A stretch of DNA of 64,000 nucleotides from Pseudorasbora parva. Lineage: Eukaryota; Chordata; Actinopteri; Cypriniformes; Gobionidae. How positions within the stretch are numbered: position 1 is the first letter of the stretch; each line of letters begins with the position of its first letter. Shown here piece after piece: positions 1 through 11,439 of this stretch. The position numbers were made by a program, and so were the translations under genes. The DNA lies in assembly GCF_024679245.1 (NCBI RefSeq), contig NC_090173.1, forward strand, positions 9,869,428 to 9,933,427. The letters run 5' to 3'. The notes under the pieces were generated by a model. That model was given only the letters and a program-made list of their open reading frames with translations, was not told where the DNA came from and ran no database searches.

Positions 1-259
1 ACCCATCCATTCATAAAACACTCTCCAGGACATAGATAACATTCATAGCAACAATATTACTGGATATTATATACTACATTGAACTTCTAAGAACTTTAAT
101 ACTCTGTATATAATGAGCAAACACTAGCTGCTTACCTCTCCTCAGCACACTCAATGCGGTCTGAGGACGCAGCAGCGCAAGCGAAACATGACGTCATGAC
201 GCTTGTACTTTGAACTATAAAACTCTTTCCCAAACAATAATGACAAAGCTCAAAACAAA
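1..259. other. Left-edge sequence without a recognised gene
   Basis: AT-rich sequence before the first repeat element. No open reading frame of note and no repeat family that I recognise. The only structured part is a CRE-like palindrome followed by a TATA-like box near 189-222, listed separately. It may be the flank into which the family A element inserted. Confidence 0.4.
189..222 (+). promoter_or_regulatory. CRE palindrome plus TATA-like box (candidate promoter)
   Basis: The full cAMP-response palindrome TGACGTCA is at 189-196, and a TATA-like CTATAAAA lies at 215-222, about 20 bp downstream. The pairing is typical of CREB/ATF-driven promoters, but no transcript or coding exon is visible downstream: a transposon begins at about 260. 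A chance match is quite possible. Confidence 0.2.
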
Positions 260-906
260 ATTAAAGCTGCGAGCAGCGATAACGGGCCCAAGCCGGTGGC
301 ACCGCCACCCCGGTGGCATCAGATTAACTGTGCACAGCAGGCAATAGGCATTTAATATGGGAAAAATTAAAAAAAGGGACTATGTCAAAGTCATTTGAAT
401 TCACCTCATTAACTGCAGCAACTGGTGCTGCTATGACCAGGAACCACAACACTCACATCTATGAGATCAATTACATTTTATTCTTTAATTTTATGTCAGA
501 TGATGTCAAATGTCAATTTCAAAATGAGTGCAGAATACTTTCCAAATGCTGAAGTTATATTATCTTTACACTTCTCTTAAAAATAAATTAAGCCAAATCA
601 CAGAGACCGCAACAATGATTTTAATTTCAGTGTCAGGTAAGAGTAATATGCGTGCATATAATTTATAGAAGTTTATTATAAACAGCCACTTTTATAAGAT
701 CATGTGAAATATTTTTTTTATCCATTTGAATTTTATCAATAAATAATTAGTTTAAAGAGGTGTCATACGTGATCTTTGCAAACAGCACATGACCTTCTTT
801 AAAGCCCATGTTATAGAAAACAATTAAAAGTATTAGGATATCACTTTCAATTATGTGCAAATGTATTTTTTGCAGCTCAAAATATTGTAAGTTCAGAAGA
901 CCAGTG

Positions 907-907
<1 letters not shown>

Positions 908-987
<80 letters not shown>
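908..987. repeat. (TA)n microsatellite
   Basis: About 40 uninterrupted TA dinucleotides inside the family A element. The equivalent site in the copy at 3371-4042 has only a few TA repeats (about 4021-4034), so the tract expanded in this copy. Confidence 0.95.
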
Positions 988-990
<3 letters not shown>

Positions 991-1106
991 TTTTTAAACT
1001 TATTTTTCATAATATAGTGATAGATATTGCTGATAGCCTATGATATGAAAGGGTTAAATTATGAAAAAAACAAGAGACAAGACACACAGAGTGAGAGAGA
1101 CCCCCT

Positions 1107-1107
<1 letters not shown>

Positions 1108-1177
<70 letters not shown>
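1108..1177. repeat. (CA)n microsatellite
   Basis: About 35 CA dinucleotides followed by a GA-rich tract up to about 1220. The same CA plus GAGAGAGAC motif occurs in the homologous copies at 17290-17475 and, inverted, at 16200-16400 and 6920-7063. Confidence 0.95.
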
Positions 1178-1181
<4 letters not shown>

Positions 1182-1730
1182 GAGAGGGAGAGGGAGAGAG
1201 GGAGAGGGAGGGGGGAGGGGAATGACAGACACAAAATCTAAACAGTGAGAGAACATTGTTTTTATTTCACTGTCTGAAAACACTGTTTTGCAATATCAAC
1301 AATAGTTTAATATTCAAAACAGTGTTCCCTAGGACATATCCAACCTGGTTACTAAATAAGGCTACACTCCCACCTTCTGGTTATTCGATATACCGGTAGC
1401 TTATTGGTTCTCATTTTTGTCCTTAAACAAAAGGCATTAATCTTCTCATTTTTTAAGTTACACACACTACTTTTTTTTTTTTTAAGACAATTAAATGTGT
1501 TTTTTTTCTTTTGTTAGTAATGTTTTTTTATATTTATATTTTTTTTATTAATAATTATTTGTATTAACACAATTATTTAACTAATTATATAAAACAATAT
1601 TGTCAATCCCCTACAAATAAACTGGTTTTATACATTAATTTTTTCATTCAAACCCAGAATAAAATGTTTTATCCTTTAATGCAGGCCAAAGCACAGCATT
1701 GAGAGGTAATCTTTTTAGACAGAAGAGTGG

Positions 1731-1736
<6 letters not shown>

Positions 1737-1791
<55 letters not shown>
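1737..1791. repeat. (CA)n microsatellite at the edge of an embedded repeat
   Basis: About 27 CA dinucleotides immediately before a teleost interspersed repeat. Shorter CA runs follow at 1868-1904 and 1992-2016. The tracts recur at matching places in the copy at 17978-18260. Confidence 0.9.
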
Positions 1792-1793
<2 letters not shown>

Positions 1794-1794
1794 T

Positions 1795-2245
1795 AGAAAT
1801 CAGTGACACGTGTCCCCATGAGTCTGTGTGCATTCAGGTTGAAGTCCCCACCAGGCTAGAAAAAAGAACACACACACACGCACACACACACACACACACA
1901 CACAGTAGTAATGCTGAAGTGTGCTGCAGGCAACTCTTATCAGTTAAGCCCATCCACCATCCCCCATCCACAACACACACACCCACCCACAAACACACAC
2001 ACACACACACACACACTCATGTCTGGTTCACTATCTTTCTGGGGACTCATAGACGTAATGGTTTTTATGCTGTACAAACCATATATTCTGTCATCCTACA
2101 CTGCTCCTACCCCAAAACCTACCCATCAAACAAAACTTTCTTCAAAAGAACTCATTCTGTTTGATTTATAAGCTTTTGTACCCATTGGGAAGTCCCCATG
2201 AGTCTGTGTGCATTCAGGTTTAAGACACCACCAGGCTAGAAAACC
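1795..2245. repeat. Teleost interspersed repeat embedded in family A
   Basis: A block with CCCCATGAGTCTGTGTGCA is present twice, near 1814 and 2196. It flanks a stretch about a C-rich 'tgtacaaaccatatattctg' type segment near 2070-2130, which I recognise as a very common fish repeat often next to CA microsatellites. The same block occurs inverted at about 5555-5790 and 6700-6810, and direct at 18050-18505. Its class is unknown to me. Confidence 0.5.
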
Positions 2246-3370
2246 ATTCACACACACACACAGAGGCAAGGTTTTTTGCTTGAAAACTTATACAATATTG
2301 CCCTCTACTGGTCATTTAAGGGAGAGCATAAGTGTTGAAAAAACAGAAAAACAGCCAGTGTGATATATAGAATAACCAGCAGGTGGGAGTATAGCCTTAT
2401 TTATGAACCAGGCACATGTGTCCCTATTTTTGTGTTTTTTAGGCTTTTGCTACGGGAACACCGTTTGAGATATCCAATAACCGTTCGCATTTTAGCATCT
2501 TCTGTATATTTACTTCATGTTGTCCGAGTTTGGAGGAGATTGAATGAATCGCTTTTGACGAGAAGGTAAAAACTCAGAGCTCGCTTTCCACTTCTTGTTA
2601 TCTTCCAACAAAATTATCTGACTTCCTGTTGGTCAGAGCTAATGACTGTAAATGAGAAAGTTATCCGACTCGAAATGTACAATATATATACCGAGTTTGG
2701 TGACTGCAGATAAAACTAACCCTCCTCTTTGGACAAAAGTGACACTTCCTGCTGCCAGTTGGTGGCGCTATAACTTTGTCTCACAAAAGTCATATCCATG
2801 TGATCGGCCTCTTACAACGAACACACAGCTGAAGTTTCATCAAAATGAATTAATGTATGCAAAAGTTATAACACACTTCCTGTTTCCTTTTTCTCGCCAT
2901 AAATTCGTCTCTTCGCCACGGCCAAACCGTTTGAGATATCAAAAACTTGCTCGCAATTTAGCATCCTCAGTGTCTTTACTTCATGCTGACCGAGTTTGGT
3001 GCTGATCGGGTAAATTGTCTAGGAGGAGTATCGCAAATTTCAGAGCATGCGTTTTCCGAACAACCCATAATAGCTCACTTCCTGTTGGGCTGACGCATAA
3101 CTTAGAGCACGAAAGTTGTTCGGCCCGATGAGGTCTATATGTGTACCGAGTTTCATATATATACGTGGAAGTTGGTTTGATTTATAGACCACGTTTTCAG
3201 ACCCCACTTTAGGGGGCGCTGTCGAGCCCCCCTGCCACGCCCGGGTCCCAGCCTCAGCCCGGCCCTGATGGCCGCGCATTCTGACGCGTGTGCAACGTTT
3301 CAAGAGTTTTCGAGCATGGGAAGGGCCCCAAAAATGCCCAAATAGTCGCGTAAAAAAATAATAATAATAA

Positions 3371-4042
3371 ATTAAAGCTGCGAGCAGCGATGACGGGCCC
3401 AAGCCGGGGGCACCGCCACCCCGGTGGCATCAGCTTAACTGTGCGCAGCAGGCCAATGGGCATTTAATATGGGAAAAATAAATAAAGGGACTATGTCAAA
3501 GTCATTTGAATTCACCTCATTAACTGCAGCAACTGGTGCTGCTATGACCAGGAACCACAACAGTCACATCTCTGAGATCAATTACATTTTATTCATTAAT
3601 TTTATGTCAGATGATGTCAAATGTCAATTTCAAAATGAGTGCAGAATACTGTCCAAATGCTGGAGTTGTATTATCCTTAGCCTTCTCTTAAAAATAAATT
3701 AAGCCAAATCACAGAGACCGCAACAATGATTCTAATATCAGTGTCAGGTAAGAGTAATATGCGTGCATATAATTTATGGAAGTTTATAATAAACAGCCAC
3801 TTTTATAAAATCATGTGAAATTTATTTTTTTAATCCATTTGAATTCTATCAATAAATAATTAGTTTAAAGAGGTGTCATACATGATCTTTGCAAACACAG
3901 CACATGACCTTCTTTAAAGCCAATGTTAAAGAAAACAATTAAAAGTATTAGGATATCACTTTCAATTATGTGCAAATGTATTTTTTGCAGCTCAAAATAT
4001 TGTAAGTTCAGAAGACCAGTATTATATATATATAATACATTT
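3371..4042 (+). mobile_element. Family A 5' end, copy 2 (truncated)
   Basis: Homologous to 260-920, starting with the same GCTGCGAGCAGC hairpin and GGGCCCAAGCC. It stops at a short TA tract (about 4021-4034), where the 3' terminus of a minus-strand family A element follows directly. It sits head-to-tail behind copy 1, separated only by an AATAATAATAA tract. Confidence 0.6.
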
Positions 4043-4079
4043 TTAGGGCCCAAGCCCTGAAAGGGCGAAGAGCCCTATT
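4043..4079 (-). terminator. Family A 3' terminal hairpin (transposon end)
   Basis: Read on the minus strand: a stem AGGGC / GCCCT around a short TCTTC-type loop, then GGGCTTGGGCCCTAA. The last GGCTTGGGCCC is the exact reverse complement of the GGGCCCAAGCC near the family A 5' end. A hairpin just before a CTAA end is the expected shape of a Helitron-type 3' terminus. This is a transposition terminus, not a transcription terminator. Confidence 0.5.
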
Positions 4080-5802
4080 GTTCTTCTAAGGATTATTTGT
4101 TATTATTATTTATTATTATTTTTTTACGCGACTATTTGGGCATTTTTGGGGCCCTTCCCGTGCTCGAAAACTCTTGAAACTTTGCACACGCATCAGAATG
4201 CGCGGCCATCAGGGCCGGGCTGAGGCTGGGACCCGGGCGTGGCAGGGGGGCTCGACAGCGCCCCCTAAAGTGGGCTCTGAAAACGTGGTCTATAAATCAA
4301 ACCGACTTGCACGTACATATATGAAACTCGGTACACATATAGAGCTCATCGGGCCGAACAACTTTCGTGCTCTAAGTTATGCGTCAGCCCAACAGGAAGT
4401 GAGCTATTATGGGTTGTTGAACGCATGCTGTGGAACACATGCTTTGGAATTTGCGATACTCCTCCTAGACGATTCACCCGATCAGCACCAAACTCGGTCA
4501 GCGTGAAGTCAACACACTGAGGATGCCAAATTGCGAGCAACTTTTTGATATCTCAAACGGTTTGGCCGTGGCGAAGAGACGAATTTATGGCGAGAAAAGG
4601 GAAACAGGAAGTGTGTTATAACTTCTGCATACATTAATTCATTTTGATGAAACTTCAGATGTGTGTTCGTTGTAGGAGGCCGATCACATGGATATGACTT
4701 TTGTGAGTCAAAGTTATAGCGCCACCAACTGGCAGCAGGAAGTGTGTCACTTTCAAAATTGCTTTAAATCCCCATCTTATTTTCACCCGATTCACTTCAA
4801 ACTTCATCAGTATAATGTCAAAACATGGCAGATATAGACATATGAATGGATTCCTGATTCTTGAAATACTGTTGTCATGGCAACGTGTCAAAGTCTAATA
4901 ATCTTTTTATGTGTTTTTGAGACTCTTAGCATGCTTGAAATTGCATGAAACTCAACACACACATCTGACATGCTGTCCAGAAGATGCAAGCAAAGATTCA
5001 GAAACGGGCGTGGTAGAGGGGCTCAATAGCGCCATCTTTTGTCCAAAGTGGGGGGTTAGTTTTATCTACATTCACCAAACTCGGTATATATATTGTACTT
5101 TTCGAGCCGGACAACTTTCTAATTTACTGTCATTAGCTCTGACCAACAGGAAGTTAGATAATCTGGTTTGAAAATGAGAAAAAGTTGAAAGCGAGCTCTG
5201 AGTTTTTACCTTCTCCTCAAAAGCGATTCATTCAATCTCCTCCAAACTCGGACAACATGAAGTAAATATACAGAAGATGCTAAAATGCGAATGGTTATTG
5301 GATATCTCAAACGGTGTTCCCTTAGCAAAAGCCTAAAAAACACAAAATAAGCACACCAGTGCCTGGTTCATAAATAAGGCTATACTCCCACCTGCTGGTT
5401 ATTCTATATAATCACAGTTTTTTTTTTCTTTTTTTTTCTCAACACTTATGCTCTCATTTAAATGACCAGTAGAGGGCAATATTGTATAAGTTTTCAAGAA
5501 AAAAACCTTGCCTCTGTGTGTGTGTGTGTGTGTGTGTGTGAATGTTTTTTTAGCCTGGTGGGGACTTAAACCTGAATGCACAAAGACTCATGGGGACTTA
5601 CCAATGGGTACAAAAGCTTATAAATCAGACAGAATGAGTTCTTTTGAAAATGTGAAAATGCAGAAAGTTTTGTGTGATGGGTAGGTTTAGGGTAGGAGCA
5701 GTGTAGGAGGACAGAATATATGGTTTGTACAGTATAAAAACCATTAAGTCTATGGTGAGTCCCCAGAAAGATAGCACACCAGAGACCAGACATGTGACTC
5801 TG

Positions 5803-5804
<2 letters not shown>

Positions 5805-5899
<95 letters not shown>
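5805..5899. repeat. (TG)n microsatellite
   Basis: About 47 uninterrupted TG dinucleotides; a shorter TG run lies at about 5515-5540. This is the inverted counterpart of the CA tract at 1737-1791, expanded in this copy. Confidence 0.95.
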
Positions 5900-5900
<1 letters not shown>

Positions 5901-5983
5901 TGATGGGGGATGGGTGACAGTTGCATTTTGATGAGGAAAAGATTAGCTCTTTTATTGCTGTGTGCTTTGGCCAGCATTAAAGG

Positions 5984-5986
<3 letters not shown>

Positions 5987-6056
<70 letters not shown>

Positions 6057-6067
6057 ATATATTTATA

Positions 6068-6147
<80 letters not shown>
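5987..6147. repeat. Long (TA)n microsatellite
   Basis: About 160 bp of TA dinucleotides with a short interruption of TTTATATATTTA type near 6053-6075. The homologous copies at 1640-1690 and 17880-17920 do not show it, so it is specific to this copy. Confidence 0.95.
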
Positions 6148-6148
<1 letters not shown>

Positions 6149-6920
6149 CTGGGTTTGAATAAAAAAAATGAAAAAAGTATGGAACCAGTTAATTTGTAGA
6201 GCATTGACAATATCGTTTTATATAATTAGTTTCGTAATTGTGAAAATACAAATATAAAAAGACCTTTAGATAAATACTAAAGTCAACTCGGTCAACATGA
6301 AACAAAGGACACTGAAGATTTGACAGGCATTGACAATATTTTTTATATAATTAGTTTAATAATTGTGTTAATACAAAGAAGGTGGGAGTATAGCCTTATT
6401 TATGAACACGGCTGGATAAGTCTTTGAGAAAAATGTATAAAAATAAAACACTTGGCTAGTTTGATCTATAGTCACCAAACTCAGAAAGAATAAAAATGTA
6501 AAATGAATGTACTTTTTGTATTTTTTTTATCAATATATTGGTTTTCTTTAACATTTTGTATTTGAAGATTAATTCTTAAAACTAAAATACTAACATAAAA
6601 AAAACACATTTGAGTTTCTTTTTCAAATAATTTTCTCCGACCATTTAGATTTTATTATTATTTTTTGTTTAAAATCTTGTTCAATATTCATGTTTTTCTA
6701 GCCTGGTGGGGACTTCAACCTGAATGCACACAGACTCATGGGGACTCGTGTCACCTAAATTGAGGTCCCAATGGGTACAAAAGCTTATAAATCACACAGA
6801 ATGAGTTCTTTTGAGAATGTAAATTTAATTTTTTGTTTCAAACCTTGTTCAATCGGAATCAGTCTATGCCTCTCTCTTTCTGTCTGTCCTTACCCCCCCC
6901 CCACTCTCTCAGGCTCACTC

Positions 6921-6986
6921 TGTGTGTGTGTGTGTGCGTGTGTGTGTGCGTGAGTGTGTGTGTGTGTGGTGGGGGGGGTCTCTCTC

Positions 6987-7063
<77 letters not shown>
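6921..7063. repeat. Compound (TG)n microsatellite at the foldback insertion point
   Basis: An interrupted TG tract (6921-6967), a GTGGGGGGGG spacer, and a pure TG tract at 6991-7063. The matching continuation of the family A element (TG plus GTGGAGGGGGTCTCTCTCAC) resumes near 16190, so this tract is where the large insertion sits. Confidence 0.85.
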
Positions 7064-7067
<4 letters not shown>

Positions 7068-7089
7068 GTCTACCTATCTAACAGGGGAC

Positions 7090-8022
7090 CTTGGCGTCGT
7101 TACACACTCACCAACAGGGGACCTCTTAGCCAAGAGGGGACATTTTTCAAGTCCCCTGTTGGTCATGCATTAAATCATGTTAAAATGAAGTAAAACACTA
7201 AAGAAATGCTCTGGTGATTTTTTTTAATGTTTGACCAAGTAGGGACCTACAGGTGTGTGTGTTTAAATCATGTTAAAATCAAGAAAAAACACTCTGGTGA
7301 ATTTTTAAAAATTTTGACCAAGAGGGGACCTAAGAGTGTGTGAGTGTTTAAGGCCATGCTCAGCAGCTCCCCTGTAGGCTGGAGCAGGAACTGTAATAGC
7401 CCTTAAACACACGTCGTTCACACACACACACACTCCTCTATTGTTTGAATGGCCTGCTGTCCTCTGACTCTAGAGCTGCTGTTTAACAGGCTGCTTACTA
7501 AAGGAACAAACATCATATAGATTATATCTCTTTACTAAATACCCTGACTAGTTTCAAACTTTGCATTACTTACTAAAATTAAATTAAATACTACAGGATC
7601 CAAGAAAAAAAGGATTAAAAAATCTAAACAACCAGGATGTAATTAGAAATAGATCTGCCATCAAAATGTGTGTGTCTTCAGTTTCTACAAATAAATATTG
7701 TAAATACCATCCATCATGGCCGTGGACAGATATATATATAAAACATTTTAATGAGAGTAGCCTATATTTACTGAAAAATAATGCATTATTTTATTTATCA
7801 AAAAAAAAAAAAGGTACGGTAAATGGGAAAAACTTTGCATCTAAAGTTCTTTTAAACAAGTGTTAACATAGACATTATTAAAAAAAAATTATGTTAGCCA
7901 AGTATTTGTAAAAATAATGTGTGACTTTTGGCCCATATAAAAGGCCCATCTTACCACCTTATACATTTATGAGTTTTTTAAACTAACCACTTTTGATTTA
8001 TTTATGATTTACAAAATGATTC
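7090..8022. other. Left outer arm of the foldback; no gene seen
   Basis: It contains several short motifs of AGGGGACC type near 7081, 7114, 7134, 7246 and 7325, each following a CCAACA/CCAAGA-like word. They look like degenerate copies of the terminal motif. The rest is AT-rich sequence without a reading frame I can support or a family I recognise. Confidence 0.45.
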
Positions 8023-9033
8023 AGGGTCCCCTGTTAGATAGTAAATCATGACGCCTGTGTGTTTGCTGTGACATTTCTTATCATCACAAACACACTGTAA
8101 AGATTTAGAGATTTAGATTTTTTACCGCAATGCCTGAGTTTAAAGGGTTAAATCAAGCAGAAATATCTTTCTAATGTATTAAATGCCGGTCATTATTGAA
8201 TAGTGATTACGTTACACACACACACTGACTCAGGTCCCCTGTTAGATAGTAAATCACGACGCCTGTGTGTTTGCTGTGACATTTCTTATCATCACAAACA
8301 CACTGTAAAGATTTAGAGTTTTTACAGCAATACCTGAGTTTGAAGGGTTAAATCAAGCAGAAATAGCTCTCTAATGTATTAATTGCAGGTCATTATTGAA
8401 TAGTGATTATGTTACACACACACTGACTCAGGTCCCCTGTTAGATAGTAAATCACGACGCCTGTGTGTTTGCTCTGACATTTCTTATCATCACAAACACT
8501 GTAAAGATTTAGAGTTTTTACAGCAATACCTGAGTTTAAAGGGTTAAATCAAGCAGAAATAGCTCTCTAATGTATTAATTGCAGGTCATTATTGAATAGT
8601 GATTACGTTACACACACACTGACTCAGGTCCCCTGTTAGATAGTAAATCACGACGCCTGTGTGTTTGCTGTGACATTTCTTGCTGTCATAAACACACTGC
8701 AAAGATTTAGAGTTTTAAAAGCAATAACTGAGTTTAAAGGGTTAAATCAAGCAAAATATCTCTCTAATGTATTAAATGCAGGTCACTATTGAATAGTGAA
8801 TATGTTACACACACACTGACTCAGGTCCCCTGTTAGATAGTAAATCACGACGCCTGTGTGTTTGCTGTGACATTTCTTATCATCATAAACACACTGCAAA
8901 GATTTAGAGTTTTTACAGCAATAGCTGAGTTTAAAGGGTTAAATCAAGCAGAAATATCTCTCTAATGTATTAAATGCAGTTCATTATTGAATAGTGAATA
9001 TGTTACACACACACTGACTCAGGTCCCCTGTTA
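8023..9033 (+). repeat. Left arm: five 197-bp tandem repeats plus an interrupted sixth
   Basis: The word GGTCCCCTGTTAGATAGTAA recurs with starts near 8024, 8233, 8431, 8627, 8824 and 9022, a spacing of 196-209 bp. Each unit includes CACGACGCCTGTGTGTTTGC, a TTTAAAGGGTTAAATCAAGC block and a short CA run. The sixth unit is split at its TTA by the element at 9034-10233 and resumes at 10234. Confidence 0.85.
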
Positions 9034-10233
9034 AGCCCCGTTTCCACCACAGGAACTTTACCCAGGAACTAGGAACTTTGGGTGGTACTTCGTGTGTTTA
9101 GACCGCAGGAACCAGGGTAAAATTGAAGTTCCGGGTAAATATTTCCCCCTCCAAACGGCCCTGCTCGCGAGGTAGTACTTTTTCAAAGTTCAGGAACTTT
9201 CGAGGGCGGGACTTGGGCGCTGAACATGCTGATTGGTTGAGCTCACGCAGTTCAACCGGCATTTTTAAAAGTCTTTTGCGAGGTTCGTTCTGCGTTCAGT
9301 AAATATCAGTCTTTGCTCTCTGTCTGGTGGCGCGCGGTCGTCTCAGCCATCTCACGTTCAATGTCCGTAATAGCTGATAATAATATACATTGTCATTTTA
9401 AATCTAGCTTTACAAGCTTTCTGAATATGCTGCAGCTGCATGCTGCTGAATCTGCATATTAGTGCTCTTTTCTGTCATTGTTAATTACCTCTTTAGTAAA
9501 CCTATACATAACCAGCAAAAGCAGCAAAGCTTGAATCTCTTCCATACTCGTTATTAATTTTTTTTCACCATGTAAACGACCTGACCGATTACTTTTAAGT
9601 GTGTGACCTTACATGACGTGACGGCGCGCGCCGCGCTCATGTTGACAAGAGAGGAAAGTACATTTTTCTGAGGGGTAAACTTTTTATTTCGTAAGTTATG
9701 AAGATAATGTTGGAGTAATGACACAGCGTATATTGCCCCAGGCAGTTTTTACTTTAACTGCGCCTGACAGAAGATTTTTTTTTCTGAGATGATTATTACA
9801 CTTTACAACAAATAGCTATAAATAATACTGTATTAGTCCTGGTGGCCGTTAAGAGTTGCTATGGCTACAGTCAACACACTCCAGCTGCTGGAGAAAACAG
9901 CGTTGACATTTTTGGTGCGGCAGACAAACTGCATGTGACAAAATGATTGCGATTGAAAGTCATCACATGTAAACACCAGATCGGTTTAGATAACGTCTCA
10001 TGTAAACAGATCACTAAATCTTTCAATCGGTACACACACAAATGATTACTGTCCTTCACTGATTTGGAGGAACAGTCGCGCGCAGTCCTACATCACCGGA
10101 CTAATTTGCCTAATCTTCTCGGAACTTTATCGCGGTCGAAACGCAGACAGCTGCAGGTCTGGGGGGGAGAAAAGTTCCTGTAAAAAAGTTCCTGGTACAA
10201 ATAGTTCCGGGTAATTTTGGTGGAAACGGGGCT
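9034..10233. mobile_element. PIF/Harbinger-like non-autonomous element, 1,200 bp
   Basis: The ends are inverted: AGCCCCGTTTCCACCA at the left and TGGTGGAAACGGGGCT at the right. TTA flanks both sides (9031-9033 and 10234-10236), and removing the element restores the uninterrupted CCTGTTAGATAG of the host repeat. A 3-bp TWA-type target duplication is characteristic of PIF/Harbinger. Several GGAACTTT-type words lie near both ends, as subterminal repeats. The interior (GC-rich near 9620-9640) holds no transposase or Myb-like frame, so it would need a partner element to move. Confidence 0.75.
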
Positions 10234-10265
10234 TTAGATAGTAAATCACGACGCCTGTGTGTTTC

Positions 10266-11182
10266 TCTCCTCAACCCCCACAACCCCCCACTCACAATTT
10301 ACATTTCAATAAGGGAAGACTTGAAAAACCAGTTTGTGAACCACAGGCCAAAAGAGCTCAAACTACCAATGTGGCAGAACCCTTCTCAAATAAACTAGAG
10401 AAGATGCTGGGATTTGCCCTGCCAAATTAAACTAAATTACAGTTTTTACAATCGCTAGGACACATTTCTCAATACTTTGGTCATTTTCAAAACTTGTTCT
10501 CCAAACCAACTTTCTGCTTCACATCAGTTATTTCACATTCAAAATCCACAAAAACTAACAAAACACTTCATTCATGTCTCAAATCAAGTGCCAATGATCC
10601 ACAGTTTAGCTAGTTGTGATCACTGTGTGAAGAGTTTTGAAAAAGTGACCAACATTTGTTTGACAAATTTGAGAGTGCCAGAGACTTTAACTAAGGAGAA
10701 TATTCTGAGCACAATGTGTGATGTTATTGAGATCTTTTATGAACCTTTTTAGAGGTGACAAAAGTAAGAGTTCCAGAGTATCTAGCTGAAGAGAAAAGTC
10801 TGAGCACAGCATGTGATACTGTTGAGATCCCTTCTGAAACTTTAGAGGAGACACATATGAGCAATCCAGTCTCTCTAGCCAAGGAGACAAATCAGAGCAC
10901 AGTGTGTGATGTTGTTGAGATCTCTTATGAAACTTTAGAGAAGATAAACATGAGAGAATGTCATTTTTTGTCTCAGGATAAACATGTGAGAAGCAGGAGA
11001 CTTATTGAGACCTTATGTCTCAATTTGATGTTCACTTGATCTCATTTCTGTCTAGGAGAAAGATGTGAGTTGAGAAGGAGATCTCAGGTTTGATTTTCCT
11101 TTCCTCTAGGTTGGCCTTTGGTTCACAAACTGGGTTTTCAAGTCTTCCCTTATTTATTATTATCAAAATGTAAATTGTAGTT
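10266..11182. mobile_element. Inverted-repeat element B1 (unclassified)
   Basis: The left end around 10293-10355 (CAATTTACATTTCAATAAGG, then AGACTTGAAAA and CCAGTTTGTGAACC) is repeated inverted at about 11108-11180. A second, related element is at 13232-14428. Between the ends are three 93-95 bp tandem repeats, listed separately. The outer 400 bp also forms part of the foldback arms. No class can be assigned. Confidence 0.45.
10665..10960 (+). repeat. Three 93-95 bp tandem repeats with protein-like reading frame
   Basis: The word GAGCACARNRTGTGAT starts near 10707, 10802 and 10895. Translated, the copies read alike: LSTMCDVIEI, LSTACDTVEI and QSTVCDVVEI, each preceded by an acidic/lysine stretch. 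Copies 2 and 3 are exactly 93 nt apart (31 residues, in frame). Copy 1 is offset by 95 nt and ends in a stop, so the frame is broken. There is no identified domain, promoter or splice site. It may be a relic of a repetitive coding sequence or just a minisatellite. Confidence 0.4.
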
Positions 11183-11439
11183 CACCTACAAATGAAAAAT
11201 AGCCCATGATTTACTCACCCTCAAGTCATCCCAAGTGTACATGACATTCTTTTTTCAAATGAATAAAATCTGAGTTATTTAAATTAATATTTAAAAAGTC
11301 CTGGCTCTTCCCAGCTTTATAATGCCAGTGCCTTGTCGGTCCATAAAAGTGCATCTAACCATCATATAACTGATCCACACAGCTCTGGGGGTTAATAAAG
11401 GCCTTCTGAAGCGGTGCATTTGTGTAATAAAAATATCCA
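11183..11439. repeat. Cyprinid interspersed repeat, left piece
   Basis: It begins TTCACCTACAAATGAAAA and includes ATTTACTCACCCTCAAGTCA, wording I know from a repeat widespread in cyprinid genomes. It is interrupted by a CACTG-ended insertion at 11440 and continues at 11817 (TATTTAAATATTTATAGACT). Class not certain. Confidence 0.5.

Larger units (their letters stand above)
260..3370 (+). mobile_element. Family A element, copy 1 (Helentron/Helitron2-like, non-autonomous)
   Basis: It starts with a GCTGCGAGCAGC hairpin and the motif GGGCCCAAGCC at about 285. The 5' 650 bp recurs at 3371-4042 and, inverted, at about 16490-17176. From about 995 on, the sequence recurs at 17177-19922 (direct) and 4080-7000 (inverted). 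It holds a TA tract, CA tracts, an embedded teleost repeat (about 1795-2245), and modules around 2430-3330 with CCGAGTTTGG blocks and a GGTGGCGCT core. It ends in an AATAATAATAA tract directly abutting the next 5' end, without the 3' hairpin. No transposase, Rep or helicase is encoded. Assignment to the Helitron2/Helentron group is inferred from the termini. Confidence 0.55.
4043..7063 (-). mobile_element. Family A element, copy 3, 3' part (minus strand)
   Basis: Reverse complement of about 995-3370, with a complete 3' terminus at 4043. It contains the same modules (for example the agcgccccct core at 4257-4266), the inverted teleost repeat and large TG/TA tracts. Around 6160-6800 it is rearranged: short pieces of the element (for example the 'attgacaatat' stretch) occur twice. 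Its 5' part resumes at about 16191-17176 after the 9.1 kb foldback insertion, which lies in the TG tract ending at 7063. Confidence 0.55.

Noticed and set aside
1007..2164. Frames rich in His-Thr or Cys-Val repeats, also around 5725-5977, 6771-7193, 16190-16452 and 17179-18342
   Set aside because: They are translations of CA/TG microsatellites.
9871..10295. Two minus-strand frames in the Harbinger-like element that might be transposase
   Set aside because: No DDE or Myb-like motif; one runs through the inverted terminus and into the host repeat, so it is not a conserved protein.
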